From positions 204,001-227,500 of the forward strand of contig JAQGDQ010000372.1 in assembly GCA_030141605.1 (NCBI GenBank): 23,500 bases of DNA, given 5' to 3'. This document shows positions 9,801-16,561 of this stretch, in pieces (position 1 is the first letter of the stretch; each line of letters opens with the position of its first letter). This stretch comes from Tubiluchus corallicola (taxonomy: Eukaryota > Priapulida > Priapulimorpha > Priapulimorphida > Tubiluchidae). A program made the position numbers and the translations under genes. Under the pieces are notes generated by a model. It ran no database searches. It had not been told where the DNA came from and was given only the letters and a program-made list of their open reading frames with translations.

Positions 9801-11302
9801 TGCTGGTGCTACCTAAAAGCACAATAACGTGGCACATGATACACAAAAACCTGGGGTATGCAAATTGCGGCCCGCCGAGAGAATTTGTGCGGCCCGCGAA
9901 GGGATTTGTCAACCTAATGAAAGTGCGGCCAGGGCGATTAATTGAGTGTATCCAGCTGAAGTCCGTGCCACGATCCCAAAGATAGTGCAGGTAGTTTTTT
10001 CTACTATATCGGATGCCATTAACCCTTACAAGATGGTTGTAGCTTGATGTCACTGTACTACACAGAATGTGTGATACACATTACTAATATGCATTGTAAT
10101 GAAATTACCACTATCTGTCCTGAAAGTATATGGTTTGTAATATAAATTTTAATAACTTCTAAAATAGTTTCTTGAGTGTAGTAGTAACGATGTAAGCAGG
10201 TCGGATGCAAAAAAATCGTTATTGCGCCTTTCTGTACTTGGCTCCTTGATCAAACTGCCTGTGGCCCGCAGGAATTGCGGGAAAGTTTAATGTGGCCCGG
10301 CTAGTCAGATAATTTGCACACCTCTGACAAACATTGGTGGTCCTTTCTCTTCTCAGGACTAATGTGTACTGTACATAGCAGATGCTTATTTCTGTTTACA
10401 CAATTTGTGTTCAGCGGGAATGATAAACAAACACAAATGTTGATCTATCTGTAACTGATTTTTAAAATAAACAGCGTTACCATTGATATAGCTACTGGTC
10501 TTTTTACAGGACACATGTTACTATTTTCTTTCCCATTTTTAGCAGGTACATTCAATCAGCCCAAAAGGGACAGACTTTTGCTATAGCAATTTAACATGGT
10601 TTCCATGGCAACTTTTCAATATTGCACTTTTTGTGCATGATCCAAGTGTGACGGAACCAGTTCTCATGCTCTATGGAATCACTATTATATGAGGAGCTTA
10701 CTGATCTAATAGTACTTGGTAAAATGCTGCAAGCTTTACAATGATGTTATTATAATGAACAAATGATTGCTTACCATACTTGGCATGCTGCTGTTTACAC
10801 TAGCTGCCACCATTGCCATGAAATCTGTAGGATACGGGTGACTTTGGTACGACGGCTCTTCCTTTATGCGAATCACGTCAGTTGAGTCATTATTGGCGCG
10901 TCCAGTGTCATCAGCCAATTGCACAAATGGTGTCGACGAAAATGATGAAGATGCCGATGACCTAGCGTTAGTTACTTTCGGGACAGCAGGCATCGGTGAC
11001 ACATCCGATACAGACTCTTGATTGGCGCCCGCAGAAATGGCATGAAGGGACTGCAACTGATGTTGTGCTTGATTCTGTAACCCCTGGATCCTTTGTAGCA
11101 CAGGTGCTGCAGGAGCATCTATTGGAGGATACGGTATGACAAGTGGATGGGGTTGAGTGCTGTTCTGTGCAGCAGAAAATGCATCAATAGCTGTGGTGAA
11201 TGAGTCAGCCAGTTGTTTCATAGTGCTAGCAAGTTGCTGTAATTGCCCAAGACCCGGGACAGGTTGTCCGTCATCATTTTGCAGAGGATTCGGCGATGTC
11301 AT
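766..11302 (-). CDS. HECT-type N-terminal module fused to SABATH methyltransferase, 3' partial
   Basis: Nine coding exons (10775-11302, 9677-9812, 8287-8443, 7325-7454, 4799-4976, 2792-2893, 2571-2672, 1756-1882, 766-896) have GT-AG borders and compatible phases. They give one 530-codon frame without a stop. Residues 1-176 are disordered and Ser/Pro/Gln-rich. Residues 222-317 resemble the N-terminal module of animal G2E3-like HECT proteins. From about 318 the chain reads as a SABATH (Methyltransf_7) domain: motif I YGAGNG at 394-399, QPDNDFNTLF at 431-440, FVPG at 449-452, LVNFGFSAFSTHRLSQ to 486, and AFKAQAQQDWETFILHR-type sequence near 508. Known SABATH enzymes, mostly from plants, transfer a methyl group from SAM to small carboxylates or ring nitrogens. 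The substrate here is unknown. The C-terminus lies outside the window. The ATG at 11302 has an in-frame TGA seven codons upstream. The methyltransferase call is firm; the HECT-module resemblance is weaker. Confidence 0.85.
897..1755. other. Intron 9-10 of the methyltransferase gene
   Basis: It holds a 5S-derived SINE-like fragment near 985-1060. The rest is AT-rich. No exon with matching phase and SABATH content was seen between exons 9 and 10. Confidence 0.7.
985..1060 (+). mobile_element. 5S rRNA-derived SINE-like fragment
   Basis: AAGTTAAACATTCCCAGAG, then GGTCTCTGCATGGATGGGTG, then ACCGACTA, follows the order of the internal promoter half of eukaryotic 5S rRNA (AAGCTAAGCA ... GTACTTGGATGGGAGACCGCCT). 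The 5' half of 5S is missing, so this is not a 5S gene. It fits the head of a SINE3-type element. Confidence 0.55.
1756..1882 (-). CDS. Coding exon 9: SABATH 'VPGSFY ... LHWLSQ' segment
   Basis: The acceptor is AACTTGTAG|AAG and the donor CAAAG|GTAAAT. It encodes NFVPGVNV and LVNFGFSAFSTHRLSQ. The order and spacing match the VPGSFY...SYSLHWLS region of SABATH enzymes. The aromatic Trp that normally lines the substrate pocket (HWLS) is Arg485-1 in context, reading HRLS. Confidence 0.9.
2035..2235 (+). mobile_element. Interspersed repeat copy A
   Basis: It runs from CGCAATCTATTATC to TGAATGTGATAATAAT. The reverse complement of 4391-4706 matches it almost perfectly for the first 90 bp or so. 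An internal deletion of about 85-100 bp follows the shared GACAGTGGGCTTA. The AT-rich AATAAT-type tail of copy B suggests the 3' end of a retroelement. It lies in intron 8-9 of the methyltransferase gene, antisense to it. Confidence 0.75.
2246..2398. repeat. 52-bp tandem repeat, three units
   Basis: Units start at 2246, 2298 and 2350, each opening AAAAGGAAGAA. Each unit contains GAAACTcaacAGTTTC (with one substitution in the last copy), a 6-bp stem with a 4-base loop. It abuts the tail of repeat copy A. Confidence 0.9.
2571..2672 (-). CDS. Coding exon 8: SABATH 'DLPxNDFN' segment
   Basis: A 102-bp exon, phase 1 to phase 1 (acceptor TTGTTGCAG|ATT, donor AAAG|GTAATG). It encodes IDLIVQEQPDNDFNTLF. 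In known SABATH enzymes the matching segment reads N-D-L-P-x-N-D-F-N, where the first Asp contacts SAM; here it is Glu430. The NDFN core is intact. Confidence 0.92.
2792..2893 (-). CDS. Coding exon 7: SAM-binding motif I
   Basis: A 102-bp exon, phase 1 to phase 1 (acceptor TTTCAAAG|ATC, donor TGTG|GTAAGT). It encodes FVVCNYGAGNGEFTYSLM, the SABATH motif I region. The position usually Asp (as in ADLGCSSG or ADYGAATG) is Asn393 here. Removing this exon would keep the frame. Confidence 0.9.
3007..3240 (+). mobile_element. Tandemly duplicated 5S-derived SINE-like unit
   Basis: Two units (3007-3126 and 3127 to about 3240) share AGTGCA at the start, AAGTTGTAGTT, and ACCTAAATTAAGCAACAC. The second half, AAATTAAGCA...CTGTTCA.TGAATGGATT, follows the 5S rRNA order AAGCTAAGCA...GGTTAGTACTTGGATGGG. 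Both are diverged. They lie in intron 6-7 of the methyltransferase gene. Confidence 0.55.
3241..4390. other. Central part of intron 6-7
   Basis: No exon seen. There is an inverted repeat at about 3593-3619 (ACACTAGT / ACTAGTAGTGT) and GC-richer GGGTACCCG-type motifs at 3645-3690. The rest is AT-rich sequence without a coding signal. Confidence 0.6.
4391..4706 (-). mobile_element. Interspersed repeat copy B
   Basis: On the minus strand it starts CGCAATCTATTATCTTTC at 4706 and ends in an AATAATAAATAAATAAC-type tail near 4391. It is the longer copy of the repeat at 2035-2235 in opposite orientation. The pair brackets exons 7 and 8 of the methyltransferase gene. No coding frame was found; it is probably the 3' end of a LINE or a SINE. 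Confidence 0.75.
4799..4976 (-). CDS. Coding exon 6: linker and N-terminal part of methyltransferase
   Basis: It encodes residues 318-377, from SWKLKFQSMYEP to IISAITEYTITAL. Only the acceptor ...TTACAGAG|TCG keeps the incoming phase 0; the more usual-looking TTACAG two bases earlier would break the frame. The donor is CTAG|GTAACT, phase 1. The final helix fits the one that precedes motif I in SABATH enzymes. Confidence 0.85.
5253..5630. repeat. 48-bp minisatellite, left part
   Basis: Units open TTGGTAAATTTTGTATCACA at 5253, 5301, 5349, 5397, 5447, 5495, 5544 and 5592 (48-50 bp). The last unit is cut at GGCATCTC by the hAT-like element. The array resumes at 6947. It is open in several frames, but this is a by-product of the repeat, not a gene. 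It lies in intron 5-6 of the methyltransferase gene. Confidence 0.95.
5631..6946. mobile_element. 1316-bp non-autonomous hAT-like transposon
   Basis: The terminal inverted repeats are about 23 bp, CAGGGCACTTTATTTATGAC plus TTT, perfect at both ends. The target duplication GGCATCTC is perfect at 5623-5630 and 6947-6954; 8 bp and CAGGG termini fit the hAT superfamily. Extra TTTATGAC copies lie just inside both ends, as expected for subterminal transposase sites. No hAT transposase domain is visible, so it would depend on a partner. It contains a 96-bp MITE and a (GA)n run near 6780-6800. Confidence 0.93.
6347..6442. mobile_element. 96-bp hAT-type MITE nested in the larger element
   Basis: It has perfect 8-bp target duplications ACGCCGCT at 6339-6346 and 6443-6450. 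The ends are TAGGGGTAAGCATC and, reversed, TAGGGGTGAGCATT. Inside, TTCGGTTCGATTCGAATTCG occurs twice, separated by AAAGTCACAAA. It cannot encode protein. Confidence 0.93.
6947..7250. repeat. 48-bp minisatellite, right part
   Basis: It resumes in the same phase as the left part after the hAT-like element. Units start at 6964, 7012, 7061, 7108, 7156 and 7205, with small indels (GGCTCTCC, GGCACTCTCC). The array ends about 75 bp from the donor of exon 5. Confidence 0.95.
7325..7454 (-). CDS. Coding exon 5: second half of the N-terminal module
   Basis: The acceptor is TTTTTTGCAG|CACCATG and the donor CAAGAG|GTGATC (a weak +4/+5); phase 2 in, phase 0 out. It encodes about 43 residues including GTKRLWRPMVAPGFQW and AAGQGSLYIMS. 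This parallels the 'K.L..P.V...F.W....V....G...YI' end of the module seen in G2E3-like proteins. Confidence 0.85.
7722..8187 (+). pseudogene. 5'-truncated LINE, reverse transcriptase C-terminal end
   Basis: It encodes about 114 residues to a TAA near 8064, including AKRQLFNAYCPTFYCMSTW, LKVAYNVSTRKLF and YVRLNNSENF. This matches the C-terminal region of non-LTR retrotransposon reverse transcriptases (R..LF..YC..FY...W...L..L.VAYN...RKLF). The 3' end is A-rich (AATAAAATATTAAATCTAAA). Perfect duplications TCACCTTA at 7714-7721 and 8188-8195 define the insertion. It lies antisense in intron 4-5 of the methyltransferase gene. Confidence 0.9.
8287..8443 (-). CDS. Coding exon 4: first half of HECT-protein-like N-terminal module
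   Basis: The acceptor is GTATTTAG|GCGAATC and the donor CTGAG|GTACCT. It encodes residues 222-274, including ILASKGLIGKINIQ and VDIEVEISNKF. This LxxxGLIGKI...ExxIxxxF layout is what I associate with the N-terminal region of animal G2E3-like HECT proteins. That assignment is from recall and needs a profile search. Confidence 0.85.
8493..8775 (-). mobile_element. LTR of a retrotransposon beside exon 4
   Basis: On the minus strand it starts TGTTGTGGAG and ends CCTGTTCA. Inside are ATATATAAGG (8623-8632), a TATA-like box, and AATAAA (8501-8506), a polyadenylation signal. It is followed by TTTGGCAACGTGTCCC, which resembles a tRNA primer-binding site. Internal sequence stops within about 20 bp of it, so this is a 5' LTR remnant or a rearranged solo LTR. 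No 5-bp target duplication was found. It is in the same orientation as the host gene, 49 bp from the acceptor of exon 4. Confidence 0.65.
8964..8982. repeat. (CTT)n microsatellite
   Basis: Six CTT units in intron 3-4 of the methyltransferase gene. The rest of this intron (8776-9676) is AT-rich and shows no exon. Confidence 0.9.
9677..9812 (-). CDS. Coding exon 3: basic patch
   Basis: The acceptor is CTTTTAG|GTAGC and the donor AGAG|GTGAGA; phase 0 in, phase 1 out. It encodes VAPAFEEFQRKRRKVSMIGH and about 25 further residues. RKRRK is a plausible monopartite nuclear signal. A hAT-like element begins only 38 bp from the acceptor. Confidence 0.85.
9851..10326. mobile_element. Small hAT-like element, copy 1
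   Basis: The ends are CTGGGGTATGCAAATTGCGG and, reversed, CAGAGGTGTGCAAATTATCT, a pattern typical of Charlie/Tip100-type hAT elements. It is about 90% identical by eye to the copy at 17579-18107 in the same orientation. The flanks ACAAAAAC and ACAAACAT are only partly alike, so the 8-bp duplication has decayed or was never perfect. No transposase domain is visible. Confidence 0.85.
10775..11302 (-). CDS. Coding exon 2: disordered N-terminus with SUMO-type motif
   Basis: It encodes residues 1-176, starting MTSPNPLQNDDG. The composition is low-complexity and rich in S, P, Q and A, with a polar helix-prone stretch (LGQLQQLASTMKQLADSF) near residues 18-35. Near residues 144-149 it reads VIRIKEEP; IKEE fits the psi-K-x-E sumoylation consensus. 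The donor is ATG|GTAAGC, phase 0. Upstream acceptor candidates are at 11349 (ATATTCAG), 11332 (CTAACAG) and 11317 (ATCAAAG). Confidence 0.85.
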
Positions 11303-11349
11303 AATACAAGCTTCCAGCTTTGATCACCACGTCTGTTAGTTGAGGTAAA

Positions 11350-12057
11350 CTGAATATACCAACAGGATTAAGCAGCCAATTTGAAAATACGGTGTTTGTA
11401 TTTTTCACTATTCGAGGATATATGTGCAATCTGTAATAATTTAAAACGTGAAAATAAAGATAAGAAAACTTAAGCTGATGGACAACTATTGCACCCTGAA
11501 GAATAATACACCTGGTGACAGACTAACAGGTAACATTTATATTGTTGCATGCAACTTCCGAAATAGTGGTCAAATGAAATACATCCATAATTGCAATATA
11601 TAATGAAGCTATCAGTTCTTTAGTGAAGTAACAATCGCTTTATACATTGTATACTTATATAAAAAATCAATACTTGTTGAGGTTTAGTGGACAACTCATG
11701 TAAACCTAGATGATGCAGTTCATACTGCAAATCAACTATATGCTATTTTAACCCACACTATAACTAGCTATCCAGCGTGTTAAACAAGCCATCACAGCAG
11801 AATATATTATTCGGTAGATTTAGATCATTGTATTCTGTATTCATTGCTGATCAGCTGGTCCAAAGAATAGTACAGATTTAGAAGAGCATGAAAGAATGCC
11901 TACTTCAAATTTTTCTTTCCTTCAGTCAGATGTGTATTAATGCAACTCGTGAAATCAAGCATCATAAATTTCAGGACGCATTCGTAATTAAACTGTTTGA
12001 TTAATATGAAAATTAACTTGCACTTGAATAAATAACTGTCTGAATTAACACACTCAC
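11350..12057. other. Intron 1-2 of the methyltransferase gene
   Basis: AT-rich, flanked by a good donor at 12057 and candidate acceptors near 11350. No repeat or coding signal was recognised. Confidence 0.5.
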
Positions 12058-12130
12058 CTGAAAAGTGCTTGAAATTGGTTTCGCCGACATCAAATAATCG
12101 ACATTTTCTAGAAATTCTGCACTTACGGGC
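12058..12130 (-). other. Probable 5' leader exon of the methyltransferase gene
   Basis: A strong donor, CAG|GTGAGTG, ends an exon at 12058 on the minus strand. The 5' limit is not defined; 12130 is only nominal. It holds two upstream ATGs. The one at 12104 opens a four-codon frame whose TGA overlaps the next ATG at 12090. The frame from 12090 runs 11 codons (MSAKPISSTFQ) to the donor. With acceptors at 11349 or 11332 that frame stops early and is a uORF. With a weaker acceptor ending at 11318 it joins the main frame and adds 16 residues. Confidence 0.6.
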
Positions 12131-13582
12131 AAACTAAATCATATAACACACAAAATGGCTGAACGTTGTAAATCATGATTATTTACAATGGCCCACGTGA
12201 CTTGAAAAGCAACGCAAATAATGATTTTGTGCAGCGGCGCGCATGCTTTATTTATCAGGCTCTAGACCAAGGGCGTGCAAGCTAATATCGAGCGCGTCGC
12301 ATTACAAAAACATTATTGACAATTGGTGAGCAATTGGCGAATACAACTTGCTTAATAAATTAACAGTTATAGGTTAACAGTTATATAGTTTACTATAGGC
12401 CGTATACAAGCTACCGCGGCGTGGACGGGAGGTGAGGGGCGTAAGTAAGACAGGGATGTATTCCCGTCTGAAGCTGATTAACTCGAGACAGTCGGTATTA
12501 GACCCGTAGCGCAACTGTACTCTTTTGGGACTGCCTGCAAAATAATCTGTGAACCCCTATCATTAAAAAAGTCAAATTTCTGAGGTCCAATAAATCGAAT
12601 TTTGTTTCGTTTTACTGCTTTTCAGTTTTATTTTAGTAAAGACCAAAATCTAATAGCCGTGTTTCAATTTCAAAACGGGGGGGGGGAGGGGATAAGGCGA
12701 GAAACATTCAGAGAAACACAAGACAATTGTTAGTAATCTCAACCTCATTTGAAATTACAAAATATTGTATATTTACATTGTTTATAATATTCTTTTGTTT
12801 TTCTAGAAACGTACAGGGATACAGCTAAATGATAATTAGAAAATAAACACTGAAAGTCATTATTTCTATTTTGAAGCAAAGACTATACAGACTTAGGTAC
12901 AACTTGAGATAATCACAGTTTCAGAATTAATTATGTAACTTAACTGTTTGGTGTTTAATGTCCGTGATTTGAAAAATGGACAACAATCTATATAGACGTA
13001 TGTGTATCTATTTATCCAACAAGTCGTTCCTTTCGTTTACATGTGATTTAAGCACGTGTTATCATCATTGTGTTATGGCTGAAAGTACTTGTCAGTTGTG
13101 ATTCGAATGGTCTCGCGAAAAAAAATTATATCCAGTAGCCAGATATCTCAAAATCTGCACTAATGAAAAGCCACCGTGATGAAGAGGCATATAGATAACA
13201 TGCCAACCGGTAAGTATAGTGACGGTGGTGGTACTTGTCATCAATGTACGTAGCCCTAAAAATTCTTCTAAAAACACAGCGGCAACAAGAAATACTTTTC
13301 AAGACTGTTCTGCAATACGACTGTCTAATTCGAGAAAAAGGGACCAAAATTATTGTACACGTACCACTTACGACATCTTGTGGCTGTCTAAAAACAAACT
13401 CACCCAATTTCACCTATTACTTCCCCTTACATAGATCAGTGGGATTACTAATTCTGCCTAAACAGTTTAACTGCCATTATTTGTAAGTACCTATTTGTTA
13501 TCAAATTGTTGTCATCACGTTGTTATTTATTTACTGCAATATGCAACAAGTTTGTTCTGGTCACGTAAACGCAGTTTATTTT
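12131..13582. other. Intergenic region, likely promoter at its left end
   Basis: 12225-12440 is richer in G+C and CpG than its surroundings (GCAGCGGCGCGCATGC, CTACCGCGGCGTGGACGGG) and lies just upstream of the leader exon, so it is the best promoter candidate for the methyltransferase gene. There is a G run at 12677-12687. No convincing coding sequence was found in 12700-13582. Confidence 0.45.
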
Positions 13583-15974
13583 TAAATCTTTGATTTTCCT
13601 TTCTAAGCCTTGACAGACAACACAGTAACCATGTTAAATCTCTGATTTTCCTTTCTAAGCCTTGACAGACAACACAGTAACCATGTCTAATCTTTGATTT
13701 TCCTTTCTAAGCCTTGACAAACAACACAGTAACCATGTTAAATCTTTGATTTTCTTTTCTAAGCCTTGACAAACAACACAGTAACCATGTTAAATCTCTG
13801 ATTTTCCTTTCTAAGCCTTGACAGACAACACAGTAACCATGTTAAATCTTTGATTTTCCTTTCTAAGCCTTGACAGACAACACAGTAACCATGTTAAATA
13901 TTTGATTTTCCTTTCTAAGCCTTGACAAACAACACAGTAACCATGTTAAATCTCTGATTTTCCTTTCTAAGCCTTGACAAACAACACAGTAACCGTGTCT
14001 AATCTTTGATTTTCCTTTCTAAGCCTTGACAGACAACACAGTGACCATGTTTAATCTTTGATTTTCCTTTCTAAGCCCTGACAGACAACACAGTAACCAT
14101 GTTTAATCTTTGATTTTCCTTTCTAAGCCTTGATAGACAACACAGTAACCATGTTTAATCTTTGATTTTCCTTTCTAAGCCTTGACAGACAACACAGTAA
14201 CCATGTTAAATCTTTGATTTTCCTTTCTAAGCCTTGACAAACAACACAGTAACCATGTTAAATCTCTGATTTTCCTTTCTAAGCCTTGACAAACAACACA
14301 GTAACCATGTTTAATCTTTGATTTTCCTTTCTAAGCCTTGACAGACAACACAGTAACCATGTTAAATCTTTGATTTTCCTTTCTAAGCCTTGACAAACAA
14401 CACAGTAACCATGTTAAATCTCTGATTTTCCTTTCTAAGCCTTGACAAACAACACAGTAACCATGTTTAATCTTTGATTTTCCTTTCTAAGCCTTGACAG
14501 ACAACACAGTAACCATGTTAAATCTTTGATTTTCCTTTCTAAGCCTTGACAAACAACACAGTAACCATGTTAAATCTCTGATTTTCCTTTCTAAGCCTTG
14601 ACAAACAACACAGTAACCATGTTTAATCTTTGATTTTCCTTTCTAAGCCTTGACAGACAACACAGTAACCATGTTAAATCTTTGATTTTCCTTTCTAAGC
14701 CTTGACAAACAACACAGTAACCATGTTAAATCTCTGATTTTCCTTTCTAAGCCTTGACAAACAACACAGTAACCATGTTTAATCTTTGATTTTCCTTTCT
14801 AAGCCTTGACAGACAACACAGTAACCATGTTAAATCTTTGATTTTCCTTTCTAAGCCTTGACAAACAACACAGTAACCATGTTAAATCTCTGATTTTCCT
14901 TTCTAAGCCTTGACAAACAACACAGTAACCATGTTTAATCTTTGATTTTCCTTTCTAAGCCTTGACAGACAACACAGTAACCATGTTAAATCTTTGATTT
15001 TCCTTTCTAAGCCTTGACAGACAACACAGTAACCATGTTAAATCTTTGATTTTCCTTTCTAAGCCTTGACAAACAACACAGTAACCATGTTTAATCTTTG
15101 ATTTTCCTTTCTAAGCCTTGACAGACAACACAGTAACCATGTTAAATCTTTGATTTTCTTTTCTAAGCCTTGATAGACAACACAGTAACCATGTTAAATA
15201 TTCGATTTTTTTTCCTAAGCCTTGATAGACAACACAGGAACCATGTTAAATCTTTGTTTTTCCTTTCTAAGCCTTGACAGACAACACAGTAACCATGTTA
15301 AATCTTTGATTTTTCTTTCTAAGCCTTGACAGACAACACAGTAACCATGTTTAATATTTGATTTTCTTTCCTAAGCCTTGACAGACAACACAGTAACCAT
15401 GTTTAATCTTTGATTTTCCTTTCTAAGCCTTGACAGACAACACAGTAACCATGTTTAATCTTTGATTTTCCTTTCTAAGCCTTGACAGACAACACAGTAA
15501 CCATGTTAAATCTCTGATTTTCCTTTCTAAGCCTTGACAGACAACACAGTAACCATGTTAAATCTTTGATTTTCCTTTCTAAGCCTTGATAGACAACACA
15601 GTAACCATGTTGAATCTTTGATTTTCCTTTCTAAGCCTTGACAGACAACACAGTAACCATGTTTAATCTTTGATTTTCCTTTCTAAGCCTTGACAGACAA
15701 CACAGTAACCATGTTAAATCTTTGATTTTCCTTTCTAAGCCTTGACAGACAACACAGTAACCATGTTAAATCTTTGATTTTCCTTTCTAAGCCTTGACAG
15801 ACAACACAGTAACCATGTTAAATCTTTGATTTTCCTTTCTAAGCCTTGACAGGCAACACAGTAACCATGTTTAATATTTGATTTTCCTTTCTAAGCCTTG
15901 ACAGACAACACAGTAACCATGTTTAATCTTTGATTTTCCTTTCTAAGCCTTGACAGACAACACAGTAACCATGT
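13583..15974. repeat. 52-bp minisatellite, 46 units
   Basis: The consensus unit begins TAAATCTTTGATTTTCCTTT and ends CACAGTAACCATGT. It spans 2392 bp, exactly 46 x 52, and a unit-by-unit reading found only substitutions, no net indels. The main variable sites are TAAATC/TTAATC/CTAATC, TTTG/TCTG, and GACAGAC/GACAAAC/GATAGAC. No long open frame spans it. It lies between the 3' end of the Ly6-like gene and the methyltransferase promoter. Confidence 0.97.
14155..14934. repeat. Three-unit (156-bp) higher-order repeat, five copies
   Basis: Units 12 to 26 of the 52-bp array follow a strict cycle: TTAATCTTTG...GACAGAC, then TAAATCTTTG...GACAAAC, then TAAATCTCTG...GACAAAC. This repeats five times. 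Outside this block the unit variants are mixed, so the block expanded most recently. Confidence 0.9.
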
Positions 15975-16134
15975 TTAAATGTACATTTGAATGCTAAGCT
16001 AATTTTTGAAAACATATTCACCAATATTGATGATATCTTTCTTGCACTCCACTCGAGAAAAGTGTAACCAACATCATTAAAACACAAAAGTACTGTACTG
16101 TTACAATCTAAAGTGACAGTTACGTATAATGCGC

Positions 16135-16322
16135 ATGCGGATGCGGACTTTTTGGTTTAATTAGCTTAAAAATCGGTTTATATTGTTTTCAATGCACCCG
16201 TTTATGCAGGCTGCGTATGCGTTATTCTTTTTGGGCAGCTATTTCCTATTCATTTTTTTCCGCAGGCTACTTCGTAGCCTGTTCCGCACTGAAAAACGCA
16301 TCCGTGAAAAACGCATCCGCAT
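16135..16322. repeat. Inverted repeats and hairpin in the likely 3' UTR of the Ly6-like gene
   Basis: ATGCGGATGCG at 16135-16145 is inverted at 16312-16322, and a further GCATCCGTG copy lies beside the right arm. An 8-bp perfect stem CAGGCTAC-TTC-GTAGCCTG sits at 16263-16281. It may be a small MITE; no target duplication was seen. The hairpin lies about 80 bp past the stop codon and would be in the mRNA. Confidence 0.5.
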
Positions 16323-16358
16323 TCTACATAAACACGCCACTTTGTTCTTAATCCTAAA

Positions 16359-16561
16359 CTAGACGTGAAAAAATAACACAAAAGCAATGACTATCCAAAC
16401 ACAATAGCCTAAAACGCGGACTGCAGGAATATGTGCCGAGTTGCAGAGGTAGGTGCGACAATAGCAGATTACTGATTCCCGATTTCCTAACTCGGACGTC
16501 CAACAACTATCCAGTATTTCTTCGTCTTCTTGACAGTCTCGTTCCACAAACGACATTTTAC
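16359..16561 (-). CDS. Ly6-like gene, exon 3 (finger 3 and GPI tail)
   Basis: The acceptor is TTGTTTTAG|GTAAAATG and the exon ends at TAG. It encodes the last five domain cysteines, the ICYCRTYLCNSA end motif and a hydrophobic C-terminus ending FVLFFHV. No AATAAA is obvious nearby; ATTAAA occurs about 200 bp downstream near 16157. Confidence 0.92.

Noticed and set aside
9796-10053. Minus-strand frame containing GTDFSWIHSINR, also found at 17500-17781
   Set aside because: It lies inside the hAT-like elements, overlaps their termini, and matches no transposase domain that I recognise.
13092-13486. Overlapping short frames on both strands
   Set aside because: No motif, no compositional shift and no splice context linking them to a gene.
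13583-15974. CRISPR-like array
   Set aside because: The whole 52-bp unit is conserved with no variable spacers, and the context is eukaryotic; it is a minisatellite.
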